Counted from the stretch's first letter, positions 1 to 8,928 are shown. The stretch: 64,000 bases of DNA from Pontibacter rufus (GCF_015694705.1 NZ_JADQDR010000011.1:1-64000), one strand, 5' to 3'. Notes: generated by a model not told the origin, from the sequence alone. Program-made: numbers and translations.

Positions 1-323
1 AGCAGGCTTGTTGAAAGCAAATTTGCATTCTCTTCGCTTATGGTAAAGATATGAGGTTCGATATTTCACTCCTTCGGTCTACTACAATGAAAAGCCGCTT
101 CACATCAAATGGAGCGGCTTTTTTGTTTTCAGAGTAACAGAAAAAAAATTTCTTCTATTGCTGTCCCTTGTTACCCCTTAAGCTCTGTTCAACTTAGTTG
201 CATTAAAAGCTCATCCCTTTATTAAACTGTATATTGATGTATGACGGGCTATTTTTAACAAAGGCCTTTAATTAGTCTAATATGTCTACTTATTAATCTT
301 AGCTATAAAATATCAAACATAGC
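1..323. other. Intergenic region at window edge
   Basis: No convincing gene was found. The first 85 bases may be the tail of something outside the window, but I cannot assign it. The only clear structure is the hairpin listed separately at 90-126. The rest, up to the stop codon of the QorB-like gene, is AT-rich and shows no conserved motif that I recognise. Confidence 0.5.
90..126 (+). terminator. Rho-independent terminator
   Basis: The arms AAAAGCCGCT and AGCGGCTTTT pair perfectly over 10 bp around a 13-base loop, and the right arm runs into TTTTTTGTTTT. This would end a transcript entering the window from the left on the plus strand. The A-rich left side also allows it to act on minus-strand transcripts. 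Confidence 0.8.
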
Positions 324-1178
324 CTATACCACTCCTTTTAACGTTTCATCTACAGTGTCAGACAATGGCGTGGTTGGCCGCCTGATCAGTTTAGAAAGCT
401 GTCGGCTGTCATTATGCAAAGCACCCTCCGAAGCAGAAACATCCCAGCCGGCAATGGCCTGAGCCAAGCCTTCCGGTAGTCCGAAGCCTGCCAGTGCACT
501 TGCATACTCTGTTTCCGGCAGGTTCTTATAAGGAATGTCTTTGCCGGTCTGGCGGGAAATCTCGGCTGCCAGATCACTCAACGTATACGCTTCGTCTCCA
601 GCCAGTTCGTATACTTTGCCTTCGTGACCTTCTCCGGTCAGTACCGCAACTGCTGCATCAGCAAAATCTTCTCTGGATGCAGATGAAATCTTGCCTTCTC
701 CGGCACTACCCATAAAGGCGCCACCTGCAAGCGCTCCTTGTATCGAGCCGGTATAATTCTCAGTGTACCAGCCATTTCGCATAATGGTGTAAGGTATACC
801 TGCTTCTTTCAGCATAGCTTCTGTTGCGCGGTGCTCATCAGCAAGGCTAAGGGTTGAAGTGTCTGCATGGAGCAGGCTGGTATAAACGATGTGTTTTATA
901 CCACTTATTTTGGCAGCTTCAATCACGTTCTTATGCTGAGTAGCACGCAGCCCCACCTCGCTGGATGAGATCAAAAGCAGGGTATCTATGCCCTGCAAAG
1001 CGCTGTTCAGCGTTTCCGGTTGGGTATAATCCGCTTTCCGGACTTCTACGCCCAATGCTTCCGCTTTTTGCGGCGTACGTACCAGCGCTACAATTTTATC
1101 CGGGTCTACCTTTGCTTTTAGTTTTGCAACAACTAGCCTTCCTAACTGGCCTGTTGCTCCTGTGATACCTATTTTCAT
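324..1178 (-). CDS. NmrA/QorB-like NAD(P)H:quinone oxidoreductase
   Basis: The 284-residue product has the size of E. coli QorB (about 286) and the atypical short-chain dehydrogenase fold of the NmrA family. The N-terminus MKIGITGATGQLG holds the GxxGxxG Rossmann loop at residues 7-13. There is no Tyr-x3-Lys catalytic pair of classical SDRs, as expected for NmrA-like reductases. The expected role is cytosolic two-electron reduction of quinones or a redox-sensing NAD(P)H-binding function. It is the last gene of a minus-strand run of redox and stress genes (324-5398), about 100 bases after the carboxylesterase. The ATG at 1178 fits the family start exactly. Confidence 0.8.
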   Translation of the reverse strand: MKIGITGATGQLGRLVVAKLKAKVDPDKIVALVRTPQKAEALGVEVRKADYTQPETLNSALQGIDTLLLISSSEVGLRATQHKNVIEAAKISGIKHIVYTSLLHADTSTLSLADEHRATEAMLKEAGIPYTIMRNGWYTENYTGSIQGALAGGAFMGSAGEGKISSASREDFADAAVAVLTGEGHEGKVYELAGDEAYTLSDLAAEISRQTGKDIPYKNLPETEYASALAGFGLPEGLAQAIAGWDVSASEGALHNDSRQLSKLIRRPTTPLSDTVDETLKGVV

Positions 1179-1282
1179 AATTATTATTTGTAGTTTATAC
1201 TTTAGTTTTACTATTTAAGCAAAGTACTTATACCTGCTATTGTCAGTTGTTACTGAACTCAAGGGAAAGTAACCGACCACAC

Positions 1283-1954
1283 TTAAGTTAGGTTCTTCAG
1301 CCAGTCACGTACATCTACTATTAACTCTCCTGTGATCTGATGTCCCATATTTAATTCATGGTAATCAGGTGTAATCCCTTTACCTTCTAAAAACACTTTT
1401 GCTTCGCGGGCATAGTGTACAGGCAGGGTGCCATCTTGCGTGCCATGCGCTATCAACACATTCAGGTTCTTCAGTTTATCCGTATCTGTAACCAAAGGTC
1501 TTATTTCCTCAAGTATTCTTCCACTGAAAGCGATTACTCCGCTCACCAGTTCAGGCTGTGTCAGGCCAATCGTGTAACTCATGATGGCGCCTTGGCTGAA
1601 TCCGCCCAGGTATACTTCATCTAAGTTATACTTCGCTTTTACCTGCGCTACAAACTCCTGAATAATGTTCCGGCTCTGCGATTCCTGTGCAGCGTTTATC
1701 TCCGGCTTACCCGTTGAAAAACCGACCTGATACCAGGCAAAACGTTTTTCTCCCAGTACAAAGGGACCACGCGGCGAAATTACCGTAAAATTTTCAGGTA
1801 TGTAGGGTGCCAGGCTCATCAGATCCTGCTCGTTGCTTCCCACCCCGTGCAGCAGGATCAGCGCTTTTTGCTTTTCAACACCTGCAACTGCGGGGCGCAC
1901 TAGGTATTTTAGCACCAGGTCCGATTCAGCTACATTAGTTTGTTGGCTTTCCAT
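1283..1954 (-). CDS. Phospholipase/carboxylesterase family alpha/beta hydrolase
   Basis: The 223-residue protein is a compact alpha/beta hydrolase of the phospholipase/carboxylesterase (YpfH/EstB) family. LHGVGSN at 35-41 is the oxyanion-hole region. GFSQG at 118-122 carries the nucleophile Ser120, HGTQDG supplies Asp174, and MGHQI supplies His205. No signal peptide is visible, so it should be cytosolic and hydrolyse short-chain esters; the natural substrate cannot be read from the sequence. Only 27 bases separate it from the upstream YgiD-like gene, so the two are probably co-transcribed. Confidence 0.8.
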   Translation of the reverse strand: MESQQTNVAESDLVLKYLVRPAVAGVEKQKALILLHGVGSNEQDLMSLAPYIPENFTVISPRGPFVLGEKRFAWYQVGFSTGKPEINAAQESQSRNIIQEFVAQVKAKYNLDEVYLGGFSQGAIMSYTIGLTQPELVSGVIAFSGRILEEIRPLVTDTDKLKNLNVLIAHGTQDGTLPVHYAREAKVFLEGKGITPDYHELNMGHQITGELIVDVRDWLKNLT

Positions 1955-1981
1955 ATTCTGATATTTTATACTTTATCATTA

Positions 1982-2863
1982 TTATCCGATCTTCACCGAC
2001 GTCATAGTCAGTGAGCCGCCCACTACTTTGTCGTTAAAGAAAGTAACATCGTCCATCGCACCTTTCAACCCTAGGGTATACATCAGCGGCCAGTAGTGCT
2101 CCGGCGTTGGGATAGCGAGTGCGGCTTCTTTGCCAAGGCTATCATATTTTATCAGCTTGTCGTGGTGGCCGTTGCTGATGAGATCTTTAAATGTCGAATT
2201 TATCTGCTTCGCCCAATCATAGCCGTATTCCGGCTCATTCATTTTGTCCCAGGCCACCATGCGCAGGTTGTGCACCATGTTGCCGCTTCCCATGATAAGC
2301 ACTCCTTTTTTTCGAAGGCTTGTCAGTTCTTTCGACAGATCGTAATGGTACTGCGGACCTTTGGTGTAATCTATACTTAGCTGCAATACCGGAATATTGG
2401 CTTCCGGGTACATGTGCCGGATAATGGTCCAGGCACCGTGGTCCAGTCCCCAGTCATGGTCCAGCGCTACATCAGCCGATTTGATAATAGAAGCTGTTTC
2501 CCTGGCCAGCTCCGGGTTGCCCGGCGCCTTATACTGCACATCAAACAGCTCCTGCGGAAAGCCGCCAAAGTCGTGGATGGTTTGCGGAAAATCCATGGCC
2601 GTAATGCGGGTGCCTTTGCTCAGCCAGTGTGCCGAAACTACAAGCACCGCCTTGGGTGTAGGCATCTCCTTAGCCAGCTTTTTCCAGTACTGGCTGAAAA
2701 CGTTGTCTTCTATGCCGTTCATAGGTGAGCCGTGTCCGACAAAAAGAACTGGCATCAGCTGCTCCTGCTCGCTTAAGTTATCTGTAAATCTGTTAAATGC
2801 TGCTATCGTTGTCATACCTGCTACTCCTGTAATTAATGTTTTAATGAACTGATTCCTTTTCAT
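1982..2863 (-). CDS. ygiD: YgiD-like 4,5-DOPA dioxygenase extradiol family protein
   Basis: This is a class III extradiol ring-cleavage dioxygenase fold protein (LigB superfamily) resembling E. coli YgiD. GHGSPMN holds His44, VVSAHW holds His79, and PTPEHYW near residue 259 gives the third metal-binding His. The family opens DOPA or related catechols with a divalent metal, but many members have no known substrate. The first 23 residues form a hydrophobic leader (MKRNQFIKTLITGVAGMTTI) that E. coli YgiD lacks, so this protein may be exported or membrane-anchored. The stop lies 27 bases before the carboxylesterase start, suggesting an operon. Confidence 0.75.
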   Translation of the reverse strand: MKRNQFIKTLITGVAGMTTIAAFNRFTDNLSEQEQLMPVLFVGHGSPMNGIEDNVFSQYWKKLAKEMPTPKAVLVVSAHWLSKGTRITAMDFPQTIHDFGGFPQELFDVQYKAPGNPELARETASIIKSADVALDHDWGLDHGAWTIIRHMYPEANIPVLQLSIDYTKGPQYHYDLSKELTSLRKKGVLIMGSGNMVHNLRMVAWDKMNEPEYGYDWAKQINSTFKDLISNGHHDKLIKYDSLGKEAALAIPTPEHYWPLMYTLGLKGAMDDVTFFNDKVVGGSLTMTSVKIG

Positions 2864-2930
2864 AAAAGCTCAGTGTGTTTAATATGAAGTAAAGAAAACC
2901 TCCTCTTCCTGCTGAAATGCTCACAAAGAA

Positions 2931-3383
2931 TTATTCCATAGAAAGCCTTCTGACATAAACCGCCTCCGATAACTTTTGCTGCAACAAATGGTCAAGAGCG
3001 TATTTACCGCTACCCATAAATAAGAGTGTTATGTAAGGCAACAGGTAAAGTATAGCTAGCTCTTTCTGAGCAAACGGATCTGCGCCGTGCACAAAAAATG
3101 CAGCCACCAGCATGGTAATGATCAGTGGAATAACGGCCAGCCTTGTTCCCAGTCCGACCAGGATCAGTACAGAGCAAGCCACTTCGGCAAAAACGGCCAG
3201 GGTAAGAGAGCTTGCTGCGCTTAGTCCAAAAACAGCCGGAAACTGTAACGCATCACCGGAGAAAAGCATCTCCAACTTAGGTAAGCCGTGGGCCAGCATC
3301 AGGCCGGCCACACTTACTCTTACTATCAGCAGCGCCACATGTTTATTACCGCTGCCCAGATAAAAATTTATGAACTTTCCCAT
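2931..3383 (-). CDS. DoxX family membrane protein
   Basis: The 150-residue protein has four predicted membrane segments and the DoxX signatures RVSVAGLMLAHGLPKL near the N-terminus and HGADPFAQKELAILYLL near the C-terminus. DoxX-type proteins sit in the inner membrane; characterised relatives are quinone-linked or contribute to redox-stress complexes, but most are undefined. The gene lies 19 bases downstream of the YceI gene. DoxX and YceI pairs are common in Bacteroidota, so co-transcription is likely. Confidence 0.8.
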   Translation of the reverse strand: MGKFINFYLGSGNKHVALLIVRVSVAGLMLAHGLPKLEMLFSGDALQFPAVFGLSAASSLTLAVFAEVACSVLILVGLGTRLAVIPLIITMLVAAFFVHGADPFAQKELAILYLLPYITLLFMGSGKYALDHLLQQKLSEAVYVRRLSME

Positions 3384-3402
3384 AGTTGGTTTCTACTATT
3401 AC

Positions 3403-3975
3403 TTATTGAATGAATTCGCCATCGGCCTTGATGCGTACTTCGTCGCTGATCATTGGAGCCGGGAAGCCACTGCCCAGGTTAAAGTCGGAGCGCTTGATCG
3501 TGCCTGTTACCTGGAAACCTGCTGTTTGTTTTTTGTTCATCGGGTTTTCAACTGTGCCCCTGTATACCATGTCCATTGTAACGGGCTTGGTAATACCGTT
3601 CATGGTTAGGTTGCCAGTGATTTTGTAGTTGTCCTTGCCCTGCTTTTTAACAGAAGTACTCTTATAGGTCAGGGTTGGGTATTTTTCTGCGTGAAAGAAA
3701 TCTGCGCTCTTCAGGTGTGTATCCCTGTCTTCTACTTTGGTATCGATAGATGCTGTTTTTGCTGTCAGTTCAACTACTGCGTCACTGAAATCCGGTTTAG
3801 CAGAAGTGATCTTCACATCGAAGTCGTTGAAGGTACCGGTCACATCGGCAATACCCAGGTGAGAAACCGTAAAGCCAAGCCGCGAATGAGCGTCATCATT
3901 CGTCCAGGTACCGTTCAGGATCGTGAAGGCCGAAAGAGAAAAGAAAGCGAATACTATAACTAATAACTTTTTCAT
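3403..3975 (-). CDS. YceI family periplasmic lipocalin-like protein
   Basis: The 190-residue precursor has a signal peptide over about residues 1-20 (MKKLLVIVFAFFSLSAFTIL). The YceI beta-barrel follows: DDAHSRLGFTVSHLG, ASIDTKVEDRDTHLKSADF, and a C-terminal EVRIKADGEF. YceI proteins bind isoprenoid or quinone-like lipids in the periplasm and are often induced by stress. The gene is next to doxX in the same orientation (19-base gap). No catalytic residues are expected; the ligand is unknown. Confidence 0.85.
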   Translation of the reverse strand: MKKLLVIVFAFFSLSAFTILNGTWTNDDAHSRLGFTVSHLGIADVTGTFNDFDVKITSAKPDFSDAVVELTAKTASIDTKVEDRDTHLKSADFFHAEKYPTLTYKSTSVKKQGKDNYKITGNLTMNGITKPVTMDMVYRGTVENPMNKKQTAGFQVTGTIKRSDFNLGSGFPAPMISDEVRIKADGEFIQ

Positions 3976-4048
3976 TTTGATTTAAATGTTTGTGGTTGAA
4001 TAAATGGTGTGAAGGTGTAACCCAATGGATTACTGAATTCTGATGGCC

Positions 4049-4711
4049 TTACCGGTGTAAGATCTTCCAGCCTGCCAGCCAGTTGTAATCATACTTCATG
4101 TTTAACTGAATGAGCAGCAACTGCATACGCTCCAACGTACCGCTCACAGCCAGATCACCCGCTATGACGGGATTAAAACCGGCGGTGCTTACCAATTCAG
4201 AAACGGTCTGCAAGGCCTCCCCGTCATTGCCTGCTATAAAGGCATCTGCCTGCTTGCCATCTATCACCGGTGTGGAGAAATCAGCGGCAAAAGTGGTGTT
4301 GAAAGCCTTTATTACTTTTGAATTTGGCAACAACTTCTGCAATTCTTCAGCGGCGCTGGTATCAGGCGCTGTTACTAATCCATCATAAGTGTCGTTCAGT
4401 GGGTTGGCAATGCTGATAACGATCTTCTGGTTGGCTACTTCCCGTATCTTTTGGGCTACTTTTTCTTCAGCAGCATAAGGAACAGCTGCGATGATGATGT
4501 CGGCTTCCCAGGAAGCATCCACAGCGCAATCTACTGTTTCTACCGTGGCGGCTGGCTTACTTTTTTTAATTTCATCTGCAACAGCCTGCACTTTGTCTTG
4601 CTCACTGGCGCAAAGAAGTAATCTGTAATTGCCCTTTGCCAGGCTTTTTGAAATGGCAGCCCCCATGTTTCCGGAGGCTCCAATAATGGCGATTGTTTGT
4701 ATTGTCTTCAT
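4049..4711 (-). CDS. NADPH-dependent F420 reductase-like NAD(P)-binding protein
   Basis: The 220-residue protein is a single Rossmann domain. IIGASGNMGAAI (residues 9-20) is the dinucleotide loop, and VIKAFNTTFAADF matches the VxKAFNT signature of the F420-dependent NADP reductase family. In organisms without F420 these are general NADP(H) oxidoreductases of unknown substrate. It lies between yceI (73-base gap) and the Crp/Fnr regulator (105-base gap), all on the minus strand. Its presence fits the redox theme of the cluster. Confidence 0.75.
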   Translation of the reverse strand: MKTIQTIAIIGASGNMGAAISKSLAKGNYRLLLCASEQDKVQAVADEIKKSKPAATVETVDCAVDASWEADIIIAAVPYAAEEKVAQKIREVANQKIVISIANPLNDTYDGLVTAPDTSAAEELQKLLPNSKVIKAFNTTFAADFSTPVIDGKQADAFIAGNDGEALQTVSELVSTAGFNPVIAGDLAVSGTLERMQLLLIQLNMKYDYNWLAGWKILHR

Positions 4712-4816
4712 AATTATTATCTTTTAACAATACAAAGGTACGGCCACGAAAAGCCCTGCGCATTGCGCCTTGTCAAGAAAAACCCTTGACTTTTGTCAAT
4801 GAAACAGAAGGGGGCT

Positions 4817-5398
4817 TTATTTACGGTCGGCCATTTTCTTTCTTACCCGGCTCAGGGTTTCGGGCGTCAGGCCGATGTAGGAGGCGATCATGTGCTGCGG
4901 CACGCGCTGGGCAATGTCCGGGTACGTTTCGGTGAAGCGGGTGTAGCGTTCATCTGCAGGCAAACTGATGTTAGAGGTCAGGCGCCGTTGCAGGGCAATG
5001 TAAGCACCTGTAATAAGCAGTCGTATGTATTTTTCGTATTTTGGCTGAGTTCTGAGGAGTTCTTCGTGCGCAGTGCGGGTAATCAGCAGTAGTTCGGCAT
5101 CTTCCAGGGCATCGATGTTATAAGTGGCAGGTTCAGCAGTCAGGAAGCTGAAAAGGTCCGAAATCGTCCAGCCTTCTATAGCAAACTGAATGATGTGCTC
5201 ATTACTGTTTTCGTCGACAGTGTAGGCGCGAAGTGCCCCTTTCTCTACAAAGGAGATGGCTTTGCACACATCCCCTTCCTGTAAGATGTATTGTCTTTTC
5301 CGTAATTTCTTAGGAGTAAGGTATTCTTTTATCTGCTCCTGCTCTTCGGAAGTAAGCGGAACCTTCTCATTAAATTTCTGAAAGAAAAGCTCGTTCAT
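4817..5398 (-). CDS. Crp/Fnr family transcriptional regulator
   Basis: I chose the ATG at 5398 (MNELFFQKFNEKV), because the 17 residues upstream do not belong to the family; this gives 193 residues. Residues 1-120 form the cyclic-nucleotide-binding-like barrel (RQYILQEGDVCKAISFVEKG). The C-terminus has a helix-turn-helix (HMIASYIGLTPETLSRVRKK). No Fe-S cysteine cluster is visible, so it is not an oxygen-sensing Fnr. Bacteroidota proteins of this type often regulate an adjacent gene, so the neighbouring reductase/YceI/DoxX run is the natural candidate target. That link is inference. Confidence 0.8.
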   Translation of the reverse strand: MNELFFQKFNEKVPLTSEEQEQIKEYLTPKKLRKRQYILQEGDVCKAISFVEKGALRAYTVDENSNEHIIQFAIEGWTISDLFSFLTAEPATYNIDALEDAELLLITRTAHEELLRTQPKYEKYIRLLITGAYIALQRRLTSNISLPADERYTRFTETYPDIAQRVPQHMIASYIGLTPETLSRVRKKMADRK

Positions 5399-5590
5399 TG
5401 ATTGTTTGAGTATAGAGAATTTTAAATCTGCAGCCCATCTGGCACACAAGTATAATTCATAATTATAAGCAGATATCCTACAACTTCAGTTTCACATAGA
5501 GGCTAATAAACAAGATTCCTTTTAAATCTGCAATTATCCTTACTATCTCATAATATTCTATACATATCATATGGCACAAAACTTACTAAA

Positions 5591-5815
5591 ATGAAAAATC
5601 AGAACACTGTAAGCTAGCTAGTAATAGCTACATGCGGTATACTTCTTCTCTCCTGCTACAGCGAACAAGCTGATCAACAAACAGCGTCTATACAGAGCTC
5701 CAGGAACCAGAATACAGGTTCACAGACAACCACAGAAAATCAGCAACCCGTTGAAGAGTGCTTACACAGCTTATGCTCCCTGGACTTTCAGTTCTACAAC
5801 AACCAGGATTGGGAT
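5591..5815 (+). pseudogene. Remnant of a SnoaL-like lipoprotein, truncated
   Basis: The ATG at 5591 opens a frame reading MKNQNTVS, an in-frame TAG at 5615-5617, then a lipoprotein-type leader (LVIATCGILLLSC). A Gln/Thr-rich linker and DFQFYNNQDWDAF follow, the last resembling the first helix of SnoaL/NTF2-like proteins. Without any further frame break the reading continues straight into the signal peptide of a hydroxyisourate hydrolase. The simplest reading is a deletion that removed the rest of the SnoaL-like domain and the start of the next gene. The SnoaL assignment rests on one short segment and is tentative. Confidence 0.4.
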
Positions 5816-6219
5816 GCTTTTTTAGTTTTATCCCTGTTGTTTCTTCTGGCAACAAGCGTAGCCTTTGCACAGACCAACCCCTACCAGTTATCAAGTCATA
5901 TTCTGGATATTTCTACCGGTACACCTGCCAAAGGAGTTCCGGTGAGGTTAGAAAAGCTGGATGAGAAGACCCAAGTATGGAAGCAGCTGGATGAGAAAGT
6001 AACAGACGAAAACGGCGCATCAAGGAGTTCCTATCCACCAAAAAAGATAACAAAGGCGTTTATCGACTCCGTTTTTTAATGGCTGATTATTTCAAAAGCC
6101 AACATACCGAAAGCTTCTATCCGTTTATTGAGGTAGTTTTCCAAATCAAAGACAGCGAGCATTACCATGTTCCTATCACAATGCCTCCTTACGGTTACGC
6201 TACTTACAGAGGAAACTAA
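5816..6219 (+). pseudogene. 5-hydroxyisourate hydrolase, frameshifted and missing its own start
   Basis: The frame carries a signal-peptide core (LVLSLLFLLATSVAFAQ) followed by NPYQLSSHILDISTGTPAKG, the first HIUase/transthyretin motif. After DENG at about 6017 one base is missing. The next frame (IKEFLSTKKDNKGVYRLRF) continues through FYPFIEVVFQI to HYHVPITMPPYGYATYRGN and a stop at 6217. The ending YRGN is the HIUase C-terminal signature (usually YRGS). The enzyme hydrolyses 5-hydroxyisourate in urate degradation, here in a periplasmic version. No start codon of its own remains, because the leader is fused to the upstream remnant. No other urate genes are nearby. Confidence 0.8.
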
Positions 6220-6674
6220 TACTACTTCAATAAGAGCCATCACACGGGTTACTTCTTTAGCCCGTGCCACGCCCCGGCTAATTCCTTCTTATTCTTTTCA
6301 AGCTCATGCCTCGCTCCCTTCCTGAAGCAGGCATGGGCCTGCTTTTTACAAACTAAACTTGACTTGTAGCTTTTCTGATTTCCGGGAGCTAACATTCGAG
6401 GCTGTTTTAAGGCTTATAGTTCACCTGGTCTGAAAAATCAAAAAGGCGTGGGTAAAGTTCCTTGGTGAAAAGGCAGCTAAGGAAACAAAGCAGGTAGAAT
6501 AAAAGCCGTCCTATAAATTTATGGCCCGGACTGATAGTATAAATATACGGTATGCAGCCGGCATTGGGCTGCTGTTTAACGTATTTATGATTGTAGTACA
6601 ATCCCGATGAGCAGCCCGAAAGATGCGATTGCATTATCCGATTATAATTTTCCGATCAAATTAACCTTACATGT
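6220..6674. other. 455-base gene-free stretch
   Basis: This lies between the HIUase remnant and the broken M20 gene. It contains a CACGGG/CCCGTG hairpin at 6243-6266 and a terminator-like hairpin at 6325-6347, listed separately. The rest has no recognisable coding similarity in any frame. The last 100 bases are AT-rich and probably held the promoter of the M20 gene. Confidence 0.5.
6325..6347 (+). terminator. Rho-independent terminator
   Basis: AAGCAGGC and GCCTGCTT pair over 8 bp around a 4-base loop and run into TTTTT. It lies about 105 bases after the hydroxyisourate hydrolase stop codon, on the same strand, and probably ended that transcript when the gene was intact. Confidence 0.6.
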
Positions 6675-7929
6675 ATGGACATTCCTCAAATAATAGCTTT
6701 CAATACTAAGCTGGACAGCTTTATAGATCAGCTGCTGCCCGAACTCGAAGCGATCTATAAAGATATTCATCAGAACCCGGAGTTGTTTCCGGACATCCAG
6801 GATTGCTGCAGATTATTTAACCCGATACCAGTTCAAAGTGACAGCGGGTATCGGGGTGACCGGTGTAGTAGGTATAATGAGGAATGGAGACGGGCCTGTG
6901 GTGATGCTTCGGGCGGATATGGATGCGCTTCCTGTTACAGAAGACACGGGGCTGCCTTATGCCAGTACGAAGGTAGCCAGAGATCCGGAAGGAGTTGAAG
7001 AAGGCGTGTCGCATGTATGCGGACACGACCTGCATGTTACCTGGCTGATGGGTGCAGCCAGGTTATTTTCGGAACATAAGGACCTTTGGCAGGGAACGTT
7101 GATGGCCGTCTTCCAGCCCGGCGAAGAAGTTGGCCGTGGGGCGCAAAGTATGATTGATGATGGCATGATGGATCGCTTCCCCAAGCCGGATATTATTCTG
7201 GGGCAGCACGTCATGGTGGGCGAAGCTGGTACAGTTGGTCATCGCAGCGGTGCTATTTTATCTGCCGGAAACAGTCTTAAAGTGAAACTTTTTGGCCGCG
7301 GCGCACATGGTTCCCAGCCACAAACCTCTGTTGACCCCGTGGTGATGGCGGCAGCTACCACCATGCGTTTGCAAACCATTATTTCGCGTGAGGTAGCGCC
7401 CATAGAAAATGCCGTACTAACCGTTGGCGCCTTACAGGCAGGTACCAAAGAAAATATTATCCCCGAAGAGGCCACACTGAAGTTAAATATCCGCACCTTT
7501 AATGATGTCGTACGTGACCATATCCTTTCAGCAGTTAAGCGAATATGTTGTGCGGAATGTGCTGCCTCCAATGCACCCAGAGACCCGGAATTTACGGAAC
7601 TGGACAGTTATCCGCTTACGGAGAATGATGCCATGGCCACCGCAAAAGTAGCTGAAGCCTTTGAAGCACAGTTTGGGGATAGATCTTATGAGACCAAACC
7701 AGCTTCTGCCAGCGAAGACTTCAGTGTTTTTGGGCGGAACTGGAAAGTGCCATATGTTTTCTGGTTTGTAGGTGGAACCGATCCCCAAACATACCTGGAG
7801 GCAAAAAAAGCAAATAAAATAAATTCCATACCTAGCAATCATTCGCCTAAATTTGCGCCTGTACTAAACCCGACCTTAAAAACCGGCTTGCTAACGATGA
7901 TGACAGCCGCTGCAGCCTGGTTCAATTAA
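6675..7929 (+). pseudogene. M20 family amidohydrolase, broken near the N-terminus
   Basis: The start region (MDIPQIIAFNTKLDSFIDQL to KDIHQNPEL) is in one frame. The expected SGH motif is in a second frame (about 6788-6796). IAADYL (from 6802) and the rest of the protein are in a third frame, running to 7929. Besides the frame changes, about five residues between SGH and IAADYL are missing. The remainder is intact: RADMDALP, CGHDLH, PGEEVGRGA, GQHVMVGEAGT, HGSQPQTSVDP, SEDFSVFG and NHSPKF, all metal-ligand or dimerisation motifs of N-acyl-amino-acid (hippurate/IAA-type) hydrolases. An internal GTG at 6838 could give a truncated product, but it would lack the first helices. Probable pseudogene; assembly error is the alternative. 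Confidence 0.8.
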
Positions 7930-7948
7930 CGGGGCTTGGATTATCAGG

Positions 7949-8590
7949 ATGAAAGAACTACACTCTTTATATTATGTACTCGAACTGGCAGGCACTTTTG
8001 CTTTTGCCATAAGCGGGGCAACGGCCGCAAGAAAACGCAACCTTGACCTCTTTGGAATCTGCGCGATAGCCTTTACAGTGGCCTGCGGCGGCGGTATTAT
8101 CCGCGACCTTTGTATCGGGGCTATTCCACCGGCCGGATTAACGAACTGGCATTATCTGGTTGTGGCCATTATTGCTGCCGGGCTAACCATCAGATTATAT
8201 CCTGTTGTGCAGCGGCTTAACCGCCCGGTACTGTTCTTCGATGCCGTAGGCTTATCATTGTTCGCTGTAACAGGTGCAGAAAAAGCGCTGACATATGAAC
8301 ATAACGGAGAAGTTGCCATTCTGCTGGGCATCACTACAGCTGTTGGAGGCGGCGTAATACGTGATGTTTTACTCACCCGGATCCCTGTGATTATGGAAAA
8401 AGAGATTTATGCATCGGCTGCGCTACTAGGTGCTGTAATTGTAGTTTTAGGAAATTATCTGAATTGGATACCAAGCGATTGGGTAGCGATCATTGCTTTA
8501 ACCGCCTCTTTTACCTTACGAATGTTGGCGCTCCATTTTCATTGGAACCTGCCTACTCCTTCAAATGATAAAACCGGGGCGGATAAATAA
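7949..8590 (+). CDS. TRIC/YicG (UPF0126) family cation channel-like membrane protein
   Basis: The 213-residue protein consists of two tandem UPF0126 repeats, each with a glycine-rich signature: ACGGGIIRDLCIG in the first and AVGGGVIRDVLL in the second. It has about seven hydrophobic segments. Bacterial members are structurally related to trimeric intracellular cation channels and form trimers in the inner membrane; their physiological cargo is unsettled. It starts 19 bases after the M20 gene stop, so it may be read from the same promoter. The gene is complete, unlike its upstream neighbours. Confidence 0.85.
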   Translation: MKELHSLYYVLELAGTFAFAISGATAARKRNLDLFGICAIAFTVACGGGIIRDLCIGAIPPAGLTNWHYLVVAIIAAGLTIRLYPVVQRLNRPVLFFDAVGLSLFAVTGAEKALTYEHNGEVAILLGITTAVGGGVIRDVLLTRIPVIMEKEIYASAALLGAVIVVLGNYLNWIPSDWVAIIALTASFTLRMLALHFHWNLPTPSNDKTGADK

Positions 8591-8928
8591 AATATCAGGT
8601 AATGTATTATAAAGTATAAACCACTTTCCCATTCCGCACAATACTATATGATAATTCAGGTAATGGCTTGTTGCTAAAAGCAAAACTATTTAACCTTGAA
8701 GTAAGCCATTAATCTCACCAAAACTTGATAGAAAAGGTCCGATAATTCTATCTGACGGGCTACCAATAGGGAGAAGCCAGTTTCACGACTGCTTTTCCCT
8801 CTTTCTATTTGCCCCGTTTTATGCGAAATAATGTTGTTCCTTAAATCAGCCTTATTTATAGTTGTTGGGTTTTCTGGTGTATACCGGCCTCGTACAGGTA
8901 ATAGGTAAAGCTCTGGCGGTTTGCTGTT
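8591..8928. other. 338-base gene-free stretch with possible gene debris
   Basis: On the minus strand, 8611-8700 reads an open stretch ending SYSIVRNGKVVYTL plus a stop, which resembles the C-terminus of metal-dependent amidohydrolases. It has no start and no upstream domain. At 8768-8800 there is an imperfect hairpin (AGGGAGAAGC against GCTTTTCCCT). A GTTGGGT at 8864-8870 resembles an integron R' box, but I found no partner. Nothing else was recognised. Confidence 0.35.

Noticed and set aside
40-90. GGTTCGA-like sequence that might be the T-arm of a tRNA
   Set aside because: The flanking bases do not form a T stem and no acceptor or anticodon arm is found.
6407-6634. 75-codon minus-strand open stretch
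   Set aside because: No similarity to known patterns and no supporting start context; the region is probably non-coding.
8864-8870. GTTGGGT as a cassette boundary downstream of the RibD-like gene
   Set aside because: It matches the core box only; there is no left arm that could pair with it.
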